Shown here: in pieces, positions 42,641 through 54,550 of the stretch
Layout: the number at the start of each line of letters is the position of its first letter
How positions within the stretch are numbered: position 1 is the first letter of the stretch
DNA from: Macrobrachium rosenbergii
Taxonomy: Eukaryota; Arthropoda; Malacostraca; Decapoda; Palaemonidae
Assembly (NCBI RefSeq): GCF_040412425.1
Contig: NC_089749.1
Coordinates: forward strand, 38,650,570-38,714,569
Reading direction: 5' to 3'
Length of the DNA: 64,000 nt
Position numbers and translations under genes: made by a program
The notes under the pieces: generated by a model
What the model saw: the letters and a program-made list of their open reading frames with translations, nothing else
Databases searched by the model: none
Told to the model about the DNA's origin: nothing

Positions 42641-43927
42641 ACTGACAATGAAGGTCTAAAGGTAATTTGCCAGAATCTATTAGAAGGCTTGGTACAGGTA
42701 AAGTTCTAAAAACATCTATGGCCGATTTCATAAGTAGTTCAATTTTGAAAAGACGGCTTTATATAATTTTAAGAGCATGTTGGAATCAGCAACCCATTAT
42801 GTGTGCCAGTACTTTCAATAAACTCAAGGCATCCAGGCAACTAACTTTTAGGTCTTTCAAATGATGAATCCATGTCATCCTGTGGTCAAATATTAGTCCT
42901 GAGAACCAAGTTGATTCTACACGGGATTTGCTGGCATTTGACGTGTATATCTGGGTTTGGATGTTTTCCAAGAATACAACAAAAGTGCAATAAAGCAGTT
43001 TTACTAGGGAAAAGTTTAAAACCATTCACTTCTGCTCAGCAAATAATTTTATCTGCTACCGGTTAAAATTTTCTTTCAACCATTGCCATTCATTTTCCAG
43101 CAAATGATACGGACAGGTCATCTACAAAAATTGTGGATAAAATGTCTTGGGGATAACAGAGGATATCCCATTATGGCTAAGGCAAGTAATGTCACTCTCA
43201 GCATAGTACCTTAGGGAATTCTTTCTTGCTGCCATTTTCTCTTAGATAGGGTATGCCTACTTTGACTTGGAAAATAGGGTATGCCTACTTTGACTTGGAA
43301 AAATCAATGTGTCGAAAATACCTGGAAGAATGGGCAATTCTCCTTTCAAACTTGATTCATATATAGTTTGAAGTATATCATGCCTCCAAGCAGTGTCATA
43401 GGCCTTTTAGAGGTAAAAAAAAAAAAAAAAAAAACAGTTACATGATGCTCCTTGGATGCAAATGCTTCACATATGGATGACTCAAGACAAATCAGAACAT
43501 CAGTGGTCGAGTGCATTCTACGGAAAACACATTGGATAGGTGATAATGTACCTCTCTTCTCTAAGTACCACGCCACTCTTGTGTTTACCATCTTCTCCAT
43601 GTTTTTACATAAACAAGCTATCAGGGTAATTGGTCGATACTTTGTTGCAAAATATTTATCTTCAGGGTTTAATAAAGCTTAGAAAAGGATAATGCCAAAA
43701 TTATAGGGTAACTGGCATCATGCAATATTCTGTTAATTATACATGATATAAATAACTCGGTGTTTACGGATGCATGTTTATCATTGCATATGGAATCTCA
43801 TCAAGGCCCAAGGCTGTATTATTACAAGTTATCAGAGCTGAAGCAAACTCTGTCAGTCAGTAAAGGGAAGATTGTAAGATTCCTCTTTTTCTGCTATAAA
43901 ATCGAGTAATATCTGTTCTGCTTATCT
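42641..43927 (-). pseudogene. LINE D ORF2, RT part (degraded)
   Basis: Minus-strand homology to LINE A ORF2, badly broken. About 43860-43920 reads LLDFIAEKEESYNLPF, matching the LINE A linker. The frame 43346-43600 carries the LMEKMVNTRVAWYL-type finger block and SICEAFASKEHHVTVFF. The frame 42786-43025 carries WFSGLIFDHRMTWIHHLKDL. Shorter pieces such as DVFRTLPVPSLLIDSGKL at about 42660-42700 follow an internal deletion. The catalytic box is not cleanly readable. An 18-20 base A-run at 43415 adds a frame error. RNase H is missing. Confidence 0.65.
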
Positions 43928-43983
43928 TGTAAGAGCCCCGACGGTGTCTCTTCCAAACACGTGTGTGTTCGTGTGTTCGTCGT

Positions 43984-44224
43984 GAGACCTGGAAAATATG
44001 AGAATGTCGTCGACGTAGCAGACACAGAACTTTAGGTCCCCCAGGATGCTGTCCATGAGCCGCTGGAAGGTGGCCCTGGCGTTCCTCAGCCCGAAAGTGG
44101 AGAAGGCGAACACATAGGACCCGAAGGGCGTGATGATGGCTGTCTTTGGTATGTCCTCTGGTGCAACAGGTATCTGGAAATAAGATTTAAGAAGGTCCAA
44201 TTTAGTGAATACTTTGGCCGTACT
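43984..44224 (-). pseudogene. Ty3/gypsy RT fragment inside the 751-bp element
   Basis: Minus translation reads [20 protein letters not shown], then [20 protein letters not shown] and [17 protein letters not shown], closely matching RT of elements E and F2. Continuous over about 80 codons, including the catalytic YVDD. It is bounded on both sides by copies of the LTR end, so it is a trapped fragment of a CsRn1-like element. Confidence 0.85.
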
Positions 44225-44532
44225 TGTAAGAGCCCCGACGCTGTCTCTTCCAAACACGTGTGTTCGTGTGTTCGTCGATCGTCATCATCGGAGTCGACAG
44301 GACAAAACAGGAGCGTCTCGTTTTCTTTACAGGAACGCGATTTCAACCATACAATATTTCCGTCTGTTTCTCCCTAAGCATTGTTGTCTTAATGTATGTA
44401 CAATCACCACTACTTGCATTGCCATGCAAGCATTCTAATCATGTACTCACAATGTTCCAACGAATCTTCTGTATCAAACTGTGTGTGTGTTTCTGTTTGT
44501 GAAGACGCCAAAGGTCACTCCGGGGTCACCAC

Positions 44533-44600
44533 TGTAAAGGTGTCAAAGAAACGAGCAGTAACTTTTACCTGCTCGTTTCTTTGACACCTTTACAGTTGTC
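44533..44600. repeat. Near-perfect hairpin in the LTR of the 751-bp element
   Basis: ACTGTAAAGGTGTCAAAGAA plus ACGAGCAG on the left arm and the complementary CTGCTCGTTTCTTTGACACC plus TTTACAGT on the right arm pair over 28 bp around a loop of about 10 bases. Confidence 0.9.
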
Positions 44601-44682
44601 CTGTTGGCTCCGATGATGACGATCGACGAACACACGAACACACACGTGTTTGGAAGAGACAGCGTCGGGGCTCTTACAATCT

Positions 44683-45850
44683 ATGCTGGTGTCCTGGAGC
44701 AACTTCAGATTTACATCATATAATGGAAAAATATTCAGCTAGGGCATTACTCACTTCGGATGCACCTGTCATGTAGTGCATTCACTTTTAAAGTATAAGG
44801 TGGATTTGGTGTCTATTTGCCTGGTTTGTTTTTTACCTCCAAATAGCAGACTGGGGTTCTACTGTTTACCAATGAAACAAAGGATGACCATGAATTATGG
44901 CTAGCTGTTTTCATTGCATGACAAAATTGTGCTCTGCATTTTTTATATATAGATGACTATATTGTCTTCTGTGTGGTGCGTACGGCATCGAGCCAGTTCC
45001 CTTCTTGTAGCTAATGCAAGGCAGTAGTTCTGATGACTACTACTGGAATGGTCACAGTTGGTACAGTCCTGTAGTTTTGGGGATACAGTAAATTCTTGCT
45101 CTATAAAGTATTCCATTGAGCAAATCAGTAGCATCATCTACACTTTGCAATTCATCTGCATTGCTTCCAGTATTAATTAACTTCTGGAATTTCTCCCAGT
45201 CTGCTTTTTCACACAACCGCTGCTGGGAAGAAAGGGCGTTGGGTCTGGTATGATACATGAAACATACGTACCGGGGTCTAAGCGATGTCAGGCAGGGCAG
45301 CCGATCGAGACCACAGGTCTACCCCAAAGCCAAATCAAAAAGTCCTTCAAAAGAAGGCATCGTGCTTACCCCATACAAAAATGGGAATAAAAGCACGTTA
45401 AAAGAAAAAGAAGAAGAAGAAGAAGATTGTGGTGTTGATGATAACTGGTGCATAATCACTTACATGCCATATTTCTCCACTGAAAATCTGAGGCAATAAT
45501 GAGAACTAACAACTGAAAGGTCAGTACATGATAGTGTACCTATCTGAATATGAAGGTGTGTGGGCTCTCGCTTGTTGGCTAAAACATCACCCCACAAAGG
45601 ATGCTTAGCATTCTTATCTCCGAGTAGGAGGAATGGTCGAGGCAGCTGATGAATCACCTTGATCATCTCATCATATGAAACATAGTTTAGAGGCAAGTAT
45701 AGCGAGCAAATTGTATATCTCCTGCCTATATCATTTTGTACAGCCACTGCCTGCAGACGAGTATGCAAAGTAAGAGGTATTTGGGGGATATCACAGCAGA
45801 CATATGTGAGACTTCCACCGTGACAACCAATTTGTTGGTCATATTTTACT
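44683..45850 (-). pseudogene. LINE D ORF2, endonuclease and linker
   Basis: Minus frames 45768-45460 (MHTRLQAVAVQNDIGRRYTI then RPFLLLGDKNAKHPLWGDVL) are the APE endonuclease, with Asn replaced by a Lys-Asn variant in GDxN. 45258-45052 (ADWEKFQKLINTGSNADELQ) and about 44860-44800 (SLVNSRTPVCY) match LINE A. Frameshifts throughout. A spacer at 45260-45430 includes a GAA-rich microsatellite (45406-45425) and does not match LINE A; it may be a small insertion. Confidence 0.65.
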
Positions 45851-46555
45851 TTCCTGTAGACAATTATTTAGCCCTCAGACTTTGACAGTTCCACTGAAAT
45901 ATATTAAGAAAAATGAAGATTTATTTTCCGAGAGACTCTATGTGAGGTCTTCCCATTAAGATTTTAAAATATGTTAGAACTACTGGACAATGCACTGGAT
46001 AATGGAGGTCTTGAGATCTTGGAGTGTTACTGTTGTTCTTGCTATTAGCATTATTGGTGAGTGCACGCTGGGGAGCATGATGGATCTCAACATCAACTTT
46101 GACTGACTTTAAGCCATTTGCGGATCTTCTAATATCAGTTTGGATTTTGTCTGTTGTTGATAATCTTTGATTTTTTTGACTCTGGAGATAAGGATGGGGG
46201 TCTCCCACTTTTGCAATCATTACAGTGTGAGTTACCAAGGTTAGATACCTGCACATCTTGTGCACATAGAAGCTCTATGATGGGCGAGGCTTCCTAGATC
46301 TGGCAAAGATATTGGCAAAGAGAGCTTCACTGTCTTTTGTTGGGGAATGCAGGGCATTGCATTGGTAAAGCCTTACAGAGTGATACACTGGCCTCATTAT
46401 GTTTAATATTTTCCTTAAAAAGACAGCACATCTATCTTGTGAGTGCTAGGTGATGAAGTAGCTGTATCTGGTGTAAATTTTCTTTGTTTGTCACTGCCTT
46501 TACATAACTTTAGACTTTATTTGGCAATCTTCTTGCATATCATACTTATATGCTC
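45851..46555 (-). pseudogene. LINE D ORF1, C-terminal part
   Basis: The frame 46265-45921 includes HKMCRYLTLVTHTVMIAKVG, then a Lys/Asn-rich tail (STTDKIQTDIRRSANGLKSV). In other frames about 46270-46400 reads YQCNALHSPTKDSEALFANI. Position and content match LINE A ORF1 C-terminus. Interrupted at about 46556 by LINE C. Confidence 0.5.
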
Positions 46556-47217
46556 TGTGGCAGACTCATATGAGAGAGAGAGACATGCACAAGTAATTCT
46601 AACACGTCTCAAAATAGGCAATACTCATCTGACACATGGACACTTAATGAGCAGCCCATGTGGCCTAGCTCCCAAGTGCTCAGAGTGCAAGGTGATAATA
46701 ATGGTCTGACATGTCTTATGTGAGTGTCCAAAGTATGACCAATAGTGACTGTCAACTTTTGGAAATAAATCAATGGAGGAAATTTTGTCATAACCTTTCA
46801 CATTTTCAGTCGTTCCGGTGTTGATGTTCATGAGGAACTGTGATTTAATTAATAAAATAAAAAAATAAGTAAATAATAAAAGCATGGAAACCCTTATTAC
46901 ATTTGTCGAATAAAAAAAAAGCAAATTTTTAAAATATTACTTACCTTATATTCTGAATTTTAATATACCTTTTTGGTGTGTATGTAAGGAAGTATGAGTA
47001 AATGTATTTATTGTATGTATGTGATCCAGTATGATAGCATGTGCCTATGTGCAGTTTTTAATTTAATTTTAATTTGTTCATCATCTTACTAAATGATCTA
47101 TTGGGTCCTAGTGCTTGGTCTCAGGCCTAGACCTGGTATTTTAATCTAATCCTTCGGGCCAGCCCTATGAGAGCTGAAAGTCAGCTCAGTGGTCTGGTTA
47201 AACTACTTTAATAATAA
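46556..47217 (+). mobile_element. LINE C: 5'-truncated I-group LINE, 3' end
   Basis: Plus-strand translation from 46560 gives YERERHAQVILTRLKIGNTH and CPKYDQ, the C-terminus of ORF2 as in LINE G (49250-48985 minus), ending in SVVPVLMFMRNCDL. The 3'UTR follows, with CTAATCCTTCGGGCCAGCCC at about 47150 and a short TAA tail (47207-47217). It inserted into ORF1 of LINE D in opposite orientation. Confidence 0.8.
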
Positions 47218-48300
47218 TAATGTTGAGGTCTGCTTCTTCAGTTTTAAATTGTTTGCAATTCGCGTCATTAGATTTATGATTCATATTGCAGTTGATACTC
47301 CTGGCCTCAAGGGCACAATCTACATGTTTAGGCACAGAGCAAGCACCACATATTTTTATATCTATAAAGTTGTGAGGGGTGTCCGTACTTGAAACAACTG
47401 TAACACTGTAGTGGTATGTTTGAATGGATTGACTGCTATTTTTTCACTTTCAATGTTCACATGGATAATTGTGATGTCCTAGAAGCAGTGTACCTTCCAC
47501 ACCTCTACTGTACACATGCTTTGTTTCTCCCCTTTTGTAAAATCATAGAGATCTCTTTTGAAGTTTATGCCTTACCATAACTACAGTTTAAATGAGGTTT
47601 GACATCAGTCTCCATTTCACTGCTGTTTGTTTTTAAACTGCAAAGCATATGCAACTGTGTAGGAGACTTTACATGACTGAGTACACTATTTCATCTAAAA
47701 TGGGATATATCACCAGATCTGACTTTTTCTGAAAGGAGTCTGTCCATTCTGAAGCTATTACCACCATCCTCTCGGTTGTTGCAATAAGGCACAATGGAGG
47801 TATAGGTTTTCTCACTAAGAGTATATCTGTTTCCAAATTATTTGTTTTCTTGGTCCAGTCTGTAGGTCAGTAAACATTCAAGCCATTAGAAACAGTTTCA
47901 CACAATGCCATTAATGTTTACATTATGAACTTTGATATTACTAATGTTGCAACTTGTCTTGAAAGCTTCCTTGTGGCTGCTAAATAATATCCAAGCACTC
48001 CACCTTTCATTATGGATATCAATATTCACTCTTATTTCAGCAATTGTCCCATGATGTTCAAATGTCTCATGCAGCATCTCATAATCAGGTTTTAAATGAA
48101 TTTCCATAACATGAACAATCTTCAGTTTTTCAGTGTTAGCCATAGTCTGTGATTTATTGTTTCTAGCTGTATTATTATTATGATTATTATTATTATTATT
48201 ATTATTATTAATACAAAAAGTGTCATTAGCAACCTCACTTACATGGGAATTTGATCTATTATCTTTACTGTCATTCAAATTGACCCCTCCTGATATGTTT
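47218..48300 (-). pseudogene. LINE D ORF1, N-terminal and central part
   Basis: The frame 48278-47898 begins MNDSKDNRSNSHVSEVANDT, then an Asn run encoded by (ATT)n at 48175-48212. An RRM-like stretch follows: KIVHVMEIHLKPDYEMLHET and EHHGTIAEIRVNIDIHNERW, then FSSHKEAFK. Degraded knuckle-like sequence (CSVPKHVDCALEARSINCNM) lies at about 47330-47230, next to LINE C. Together with 45851-46555 and 55175-55395 this is one disrupted ORF1. Confidence 0.6.
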
Positions 48301-48315
48301 GAGGAGCATTGCCAT

Positions 48316-48638
48316 TGAATTGAAATTGTAATAATGTACTATAAGAATTAGGCCAAAGCTAAGTGCTGGGACCTATAAGGTCATTCAGTGCTGAAAGGAA
48401 AATTGAGAGTAAAGGAAGTTTTAAAGGTGTAACAGGAGGAAAACCTCGTGGTTGCACAATGAAACAATTGTTAGGAGAGGGAGGAAAGTAAGATGGGAGA
48501 AAGACTATGAATGGAGGTACAGTAAAAGGAATGAAAGGAGTTGCAGCTAGGGGCCGATGCTGCAAAGAACCTTGAGTAATCCCTACAGTACACTGCGTGA
48601 GGTGCACTGATGGCACTACCCTCTTACGAGGGGGAATT
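48316..48638. mobile_element. SINE-like decapod-type interspersed repeat
   Basis: It carries AAGCTAAGTGCTGGGACCTA, TGAAAGGAGTTGCAGCTAGG and GTGCACTGATGGCACTACCC. These resemble, from memory, a short repeat common in shrimp and crab sequences; that is not verified here. It is bounded by an ATTGCCAT duplication (48308-48315 and 55172-55179, the latter beyond LINE G). No open frame and no clear Pol III boxes identified. LINE G is inserted near its right end. Confidence 0.55.
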
Positions 48639-48979
48639 TTATTATTATTATTAAAATAGTTTAACCAGACCACTGAGCTGACCATCAGCTCTCATAGGGC
48701 TGGCCCGAAGGATTAGGATGGAATGACAAGTCTAGGCTAGAATCCTAGCACTGGGACCTAATAGGTCACTTGTCAATGATGATAAACGAAAATGAAAATG
48801 AAATTAAAAGCTATAAAAAGGCATACACTTTCATACTGGAACACACTCACACAATAAATACATTTAAACTCATGCTTCCATACATACTCACTAAAAAGGT
48901 ATATTAAAATTTAAAATAAATTAAGTAAAATCATAAAATTTACTTGTTTTAAAATTCATTATACTGATTGATTGTTTTT

Positions 48980-51900
48980 TTCTTATATTTTTCCAATTAA
49001 TTTGCAGCTTCTTATGAACATTAAAATGGGTGCTATTGAGAACGTTGAAGATTCTGACAAAATTTCTTCTATCGGTCTATTTCCAAAATTTGATAATCGC
49101 TGCACGTTATATTTTGGACATTCACACAGTATATGCTTAACTGTTATCAGCACATTGCAATCTGGGCATTTGGGAAGAGGGCCACATGGACTGTTCATTA
49201 AGTGTCCATGTGTCAAACGAGTATGGCCTATTTGAAGACGTGTCAGAATTACTTGTGCTTGTCTTTCTCTCTGATATGACGAATTCCATTTTCCAACACT
49301 GGATTTTATCTGTTTTAATTTATTATTTTCAGGTTCTGTGTTCCATATATTTTGCCATTTTTTTACAATGACTGTTTTTATATATCTTGTATAGTCACTA
49401 ATAGGGATGTCTACATTTGTTCTTGTCATGTGGACCGCTTCTTTAGCTGCTTTATCAGCCTCTTCATTTCCCTTAATCCCTACATGGGCAGGGATCCAAC
49501 ATATTTCAATATTTTTCCCTTATTATACAATTTATGGAGTGAGATTTTTATATGTTGCACAATATTATTTTTTGGGATTATAGCTTTGAATAGCTTCTAT
49601 AGCACTTCTGGAGTCGCTATAAATTACAAAATTATTATATGAGACTTCTCTAATTATTTTTATGGCCGATACTATTGCACATAACTCAGCTGTATATACA
49701 GAGGCTTTGTCTGGGAAAGAGAACTGATACGTTTTGTTTTGGGATACACTTGAGCATATCCCACTCCGTATTGTGATTTAGATCCGTCAGTGTATATTGC
49801 GTAATGTGGACCTTTTCGGATTATATGCTCTACTGCATGTTGTCTTTGGTATTCTGGAGTATATGAATGATTTTTGATAAATATTTCAAGTGTGTACAAA
49901 TTCTCATTTTATTCATTGTCCAAGGAGGAGGCAATTTTAACATTACAGGCAATTGTATATACATATTTAGTGACTCAAACAATCTTCTAGCCCTAATTGG
50001 GAAAGAAGGTGGATGATTGTTTATAAACACATCTCTTAATCCAAATAATTTTTTGGTTGGAGAATCACTTGTCTGAATTCTCAGAGCACTCTTCATCGTT
50101 ACTAGCTCTCTATGGAGAGACAGAGGTAGTTCACCACATTCAACTTGTAAAGATGATGTTGGTGACGATCGAAAAGCTCCTGAACATATTCTAAGACCCT
50201 CATTATGAATTGGGTCTACCGTTTTCAGCACTGCATCTGATGCCGAGCCATATATTTCACTTCCATAATCAACGATAGACAGCACTGTTGCTTTATACAA
50301 TAAAGTAAGGGTATGTCTATCGGCTCCCAAAGTAGTGTTCGACAGTTTTTAATTAGGTTTAATGCTCTTTTACATTTTGATTTCATGTATGTTATGTGGG
50401 CTTTCCAGTTCATGTGAGTATCAAATACTAACCCTAAAAATTTTGCTGTTTGGCCAATTGGTATACTATGGTTTCTGATTTTTATGTCTATTTCTTCTCC
50501 TTTTTTCCATTTTTTGTTTTTATAAAACATGATTGCTTGGGTTTTATCTATGGAAAATTTAAAGCCTACAGATAAAGCCCATTCATCTATTTTTACTATG
50601 CTTTTGTTAATGATTCGTTCTGCATGTTTTATTCGAGATGCTGAATAATATATGGCAAAATCATCCATATACAGGTTACTTTTAATACCAGTAGGTAGAT
50701 TTTTACTGATATCATTAATTGCTAACGTAAACAGTGTGCCACTAAGGACACTTCCCTGTGGAACACCATTTTCTAGAGGAAATGTTCTAGACAGAACATC
50801 ATCTATTCTCACCTGAAAACTGCGATTTGTCAAAAAGTTTTGTATAAACCTAGGTAAATGTCCACAGATGTTATTGTTTTGTAAAGTTTTTAATATAGCA
50901 TACCTCCATGTAGTATCGTATGCTTTTTCAATGTCAAAAAAGACAGCTACAGTAATTTGTTTTCATTCAAAACCTCGGCGTATATGGTCTTCTAAGTTAC
51001 AGAGAGAATCCAATGTAGATCTGTTACACTGTGACCCAAACTGATTGGGAGTTAAAATTTTATTTTCTCGTATGTGCCATGTTAGTCGAGCATTTACCAT
51101 TTTCTCTAGTAATTTGCACAAACAACTTGTTAAAGAAATTGGTCTGTAATTGCTTACATTACTGGGATCTTTTCCAGGTTTGGGGATTGGAATAATTATG
51201 GCTTTGCGCCATTCATCAGGAAATAAATTTCTAAGCCATAAGTGGTTATAAAACTCTAACAAGTATGTCTTTGCCAGAGGTGCTAAATGGCATATCATTT
51301 CAAAACAAATATTGTCACCTCCAGGGGCAGATTTATTGCTGTTCAACAGAGCAAATTCTAGCTCTTCCATACTAAATTTTCTATTATAATATATATCTTC
51401 TACCGTTTCAAAATTTATTGTTATTAATTCTATATTATTTTTCTTTGTGCAGAAATGCTCATCTAAATTTATGTTGCTACTTACTTTTGCTAAATTTTCA
51501 TCTATTACATTACTAATTTCTTTAGGATCAAGTATTCTTTTCCCATCTTTTATTATGGCATGTCTAGGTGGTTTAACATGGGTACCATTTATTTTCCTGA
51601 AATTTTCCCATATTTTTTGTATGGGAGTATTTTTAGAGAGATCTGATACATATTTTTTCCATGAAATGATTCTTCCTTGAATTACTTCTCTTTTAAACTT
51701 TGCAGATATTTTATTATAAAGAGGTTTTAATGAATCAATTTCTAATAATAATATAGTTAGTTTTTGTAAGGTTCCTACTAATATCGGTAAAGTTTTGTTT
51801 AATTTACTGAATTTTCTATTCAAATTATTTAGTCGTCTTCCAATCTGGTGTTTTATTTTTATTAATTCTGTTAGTTTTTCAGACCACCATGGGACTTTGT

Positions 51901-52745
51901 GTTTTGTTGGATGAGATTTGGATTTTGGTATTGCTTTATCAGCAGCATTTGTAATGAAATCAACAAGAAATTTATTAGTTTCATTATGGTCTTTCAAATA
52001 CTCAAATGGTGGGATATTCCTGGTGTGGAATTCATATTGTTCCCAATCTGCTTTATAAATGTTATATCGAGGGCATGTCTGGTGGGGTTATTTTGTAATA
52101 AAGAAATTAATATGGGGAAATGATCACTTGTATGCAAGTCGTCTACCGTATTCCAGTCCAATCTGTCTACTATGTTTGTTGTACATAGAGTTAGGTCGAT
52201 TGAGGAATATGTTCCATGTGTTTTAGAAAAATATGTGCTGATTTCGTTATCATTTATACAGTACATGTCATATGAATCTATGAATTCCTCTATTTTATTC
52301 CCTACTCTATTTGATTCTGTACAATTACAGTCCCACATTGGGTTGTGGGCATTAAAATCACCTACTATTAACGTTGGTTCCTTAGTATTATTAAGTAACT
52401 CTTTGAGTTTGTCAACATCATAATTTTTATTAGGTTGATTGTACAAATTATGAATTACATAATTATCGTTTTTATTCGTATTCTAATACTCGACGTTTGC
52501 AAATCAGTAAAGTTTACAGGTACTTTGTCATAACATACTTTGTTATGTACATATATAGCAGTTCCTAAATTCCCTTCTTCCTCTCTAGATGAAGATGCTA
52601 AGGTATATTTACCTATCGTTAATATTGTTTTGTTGACATGTTGCAAACATAATATCATTGGTTCATATTCTTTTAATAACCGCTGTATTTCTCCTAGGTG
52701 TAATCTGGTCTGTAGACCATTTACGTTCCATTGTATAATATAACT
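48980..52745 (-). pseudogene. LINE G ORF2: endonuclease, RT, RNase H
   Basis: Endonuclease begins with YIIQWNVNGLQTRLHLGEIQ (about 52740), continues in LIVGDFNAHNPMWDC and LHTSDHFPILI (52446-51994). Linker and RT fingers are in one long frame (51997-50963), including IPIPKPGKDPSNVSNYRPIS and LLEKMVNARLTWHIREN. After a shift, FPLENGVPQGSVLSGTLF and the catalytic YMDDFAIYY (about 50660), then SKCKRALNLIKNCRTLL (50833-50225). RNase H: AIYTDGSKSQYGVGYAQVY (about 49790), IPAHVGIKGNEEADKAAKEA (about 49490). Cys-rich tail HILCECPKYNVQRL (about 49120). Shifts near 52450, 51995, 50940, 50330, 49850, 49700 and 49440. In family terms it makes the target nick and primes reverse transcription on it. Confidence 0.88.
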
Positions 52746-53059
52746 ATTGAAAATATTTTTTTATAGAGGTCGAGTTTTACTTTCTTTTTTTGTATTATCA
52801 ATTTGGAATTTTTCTAATAATTTACTCACGACATTCATCTGTTTTTCTTTATAATAGATTAAGTGCTCAATGCACATGCACCCTTTTCATGGTTACTCAA
52901 ATCTGTGTTTTCTTTTTCTATATTTCATAAAATTTCTTATAATGTTTGTTAAACCATCTTTTGTTATGCTTTTGTTGTTATTGTATAATTCAATGAAACA
53001 ATCATTACATTCACAAGTATTATCATGTGTATTTCTCTTTTCATTTGCTCTTGTACCAA

Positions 53060-54550
53060 TTAATGGAGAAGGAGTAATCTCTTCTCCTTGACATAATCAT
53101 TATCATCTATGGTATGATTCTCTTTCACTTCTTCAGTCTTCTCGACATTTGCCTTCATAGGTTCTATTATTATTTTAGGAGATAAAGGTATATTCTTAGT
53201 TTGTTTTTGTTTCTGTTCCTTTTTCATCTCCTTTATCTTTGGTTTAACTGATGTTTCTCTAATAATAGTTGGTTTCTTCGTTTTGGGTGGTGTTCTCTCC
53301 AAAGGCCTTTTTTTATCTTTAATTTCCTGTCTATCTCTACCCTCTTCTGTTATTTTAGTAGCAGCATCTTCCTGTGTGTCTATTTGCATTAATATTTCAA
53401 ATGAATTGGATAAAATATTATCCATCTCATTTGTACCTGTTTCTTTATTCTCTATTTTATTTTTTATTTCTAAATTATTAATTTTTTCTTGAGACTTACT
53501 TTTCTGTGCTCTGTTATTTCTATCTGTTTCCGTTTTTTGCTTCATTTTTGCTCTTGTTATTGAGGAATATGAATGTTTCTTAGATGGATCTTGCATTCCT
53601 CTCACTTTTAATTCCAATTTAGCCTCTTTGATAGACATCCCTGTTCGTTCTTGCAACATTTTCAACTCAGTATTGTATATGTAGTACACACACTCCTTGG
53701 ACCTAGCATGATGATCCTGTCCACAGTTTACACATTTTGGTTCACTACATTTCCATTGTGTGGCATGTTCGTCAGATCCACAATAAGCACATACAGGTTC
53801 ATTACGACAGTTTTTCTTTGTGTGTCCATACTTACTACAATTTTGACATTGTAGCGGTTTGGGAACATAAGGCCTCAGTTCTCTATTTTGGCCCAAAATC
53901 TTTATTTTTGAGGTAACTCTTGGCCCTCAAATTTTATTTTTGCAATTCTTAATGCCTTATTATTTTGTTTACTTGGTATTATATATACCTCACAGTCTTG
54001 GATTTTGGTATATCTCATTTTAAGAGAGTCCAACAGTATATTTTTGTCAACCGGTTCGTCATTATTTTCAGGAAGTACAACAGTACCCTGAATGCTATTC
54101 ATAGTGTCATGCTTCTTTACTTTTACATTTACATTGTCAACACTTTTTATTGATAGATAGTCCTCAGACTGGTTTTTTGTTGTGGCTTCTATAAGCCATG
54201 TCTTCGTTTTTATTTGTCTAAACGACATTTCTGTCGTTGAGTGTCTTTTAATAAGAAGTTTTCTAACTTTTGGGCTGAGATTTGCTGTTCTGTTTCCATG
54301 AGTTAGAAACCTTGACCAACTTCCACTCCCAAAGAGGAGTCAAAAATGAGTCAAGGTTGGGTCAAGACGATATTTACTTTTTTGATTTGTTTTGTACTGG
54401 AGCATAAGGTTCCAGTGTGATTATATTTGGATTCTTTATTGTTTTTTTCAAAGAAAGGTTGTTGCAAGAGGTTCCATCAGTCGTCATCTGTGCCGAGTCA
54501 CTACCATCAAAGGGCCCAGGGGTACTCGAATCTTTATCTTCACTTTGCAT
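53060..54550 (-). pseudogene. LINE G ORF1: gag-like RNA-binding protein
   Basis: The start codon is at 54550 (MQSEDKDSSTPGPFDGSDSA), chosen because LINE D keeps the related start MSSNKESSTPGLFDDIPLAR at about 55250. A stop near 54383 and a shift lead to the frame 54228-53902 (RRM-like region TWLIEATTKNQSEDYLSIKS), then another to 53896-53060. That last frame has three zinc knuckles, CQNCSKYGHTKKNC, CAYCGSDEHATQWKC and CVNCGQDHHARSKEC, then a long Lys/Glu-rich tail. Two or three lesions in about 490 codons. Confidence 0.82.

Larger units (their letters stand above)
43928..44678. mobile_element. 751-bp gypsy derivative with inverted LTR ends
   Basis: Flanked by ATCT at 43924-43927 and 44679-44682, splitting LINE D cleanly. 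Both outer ends are the same LTR terminus in opposite orientation: TGTAAGAGCCCCGACG on the left, CGTCGGGGCTCTTACA on the right. A third copy begins at 44228. The right LTR (44536-44678) abuts a PBS-like GTCACTCCGGGGTCACCA (44516-44533). The interior holds a minus-strand RT fragment (about 43984-44224). Confidence 0.75.
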
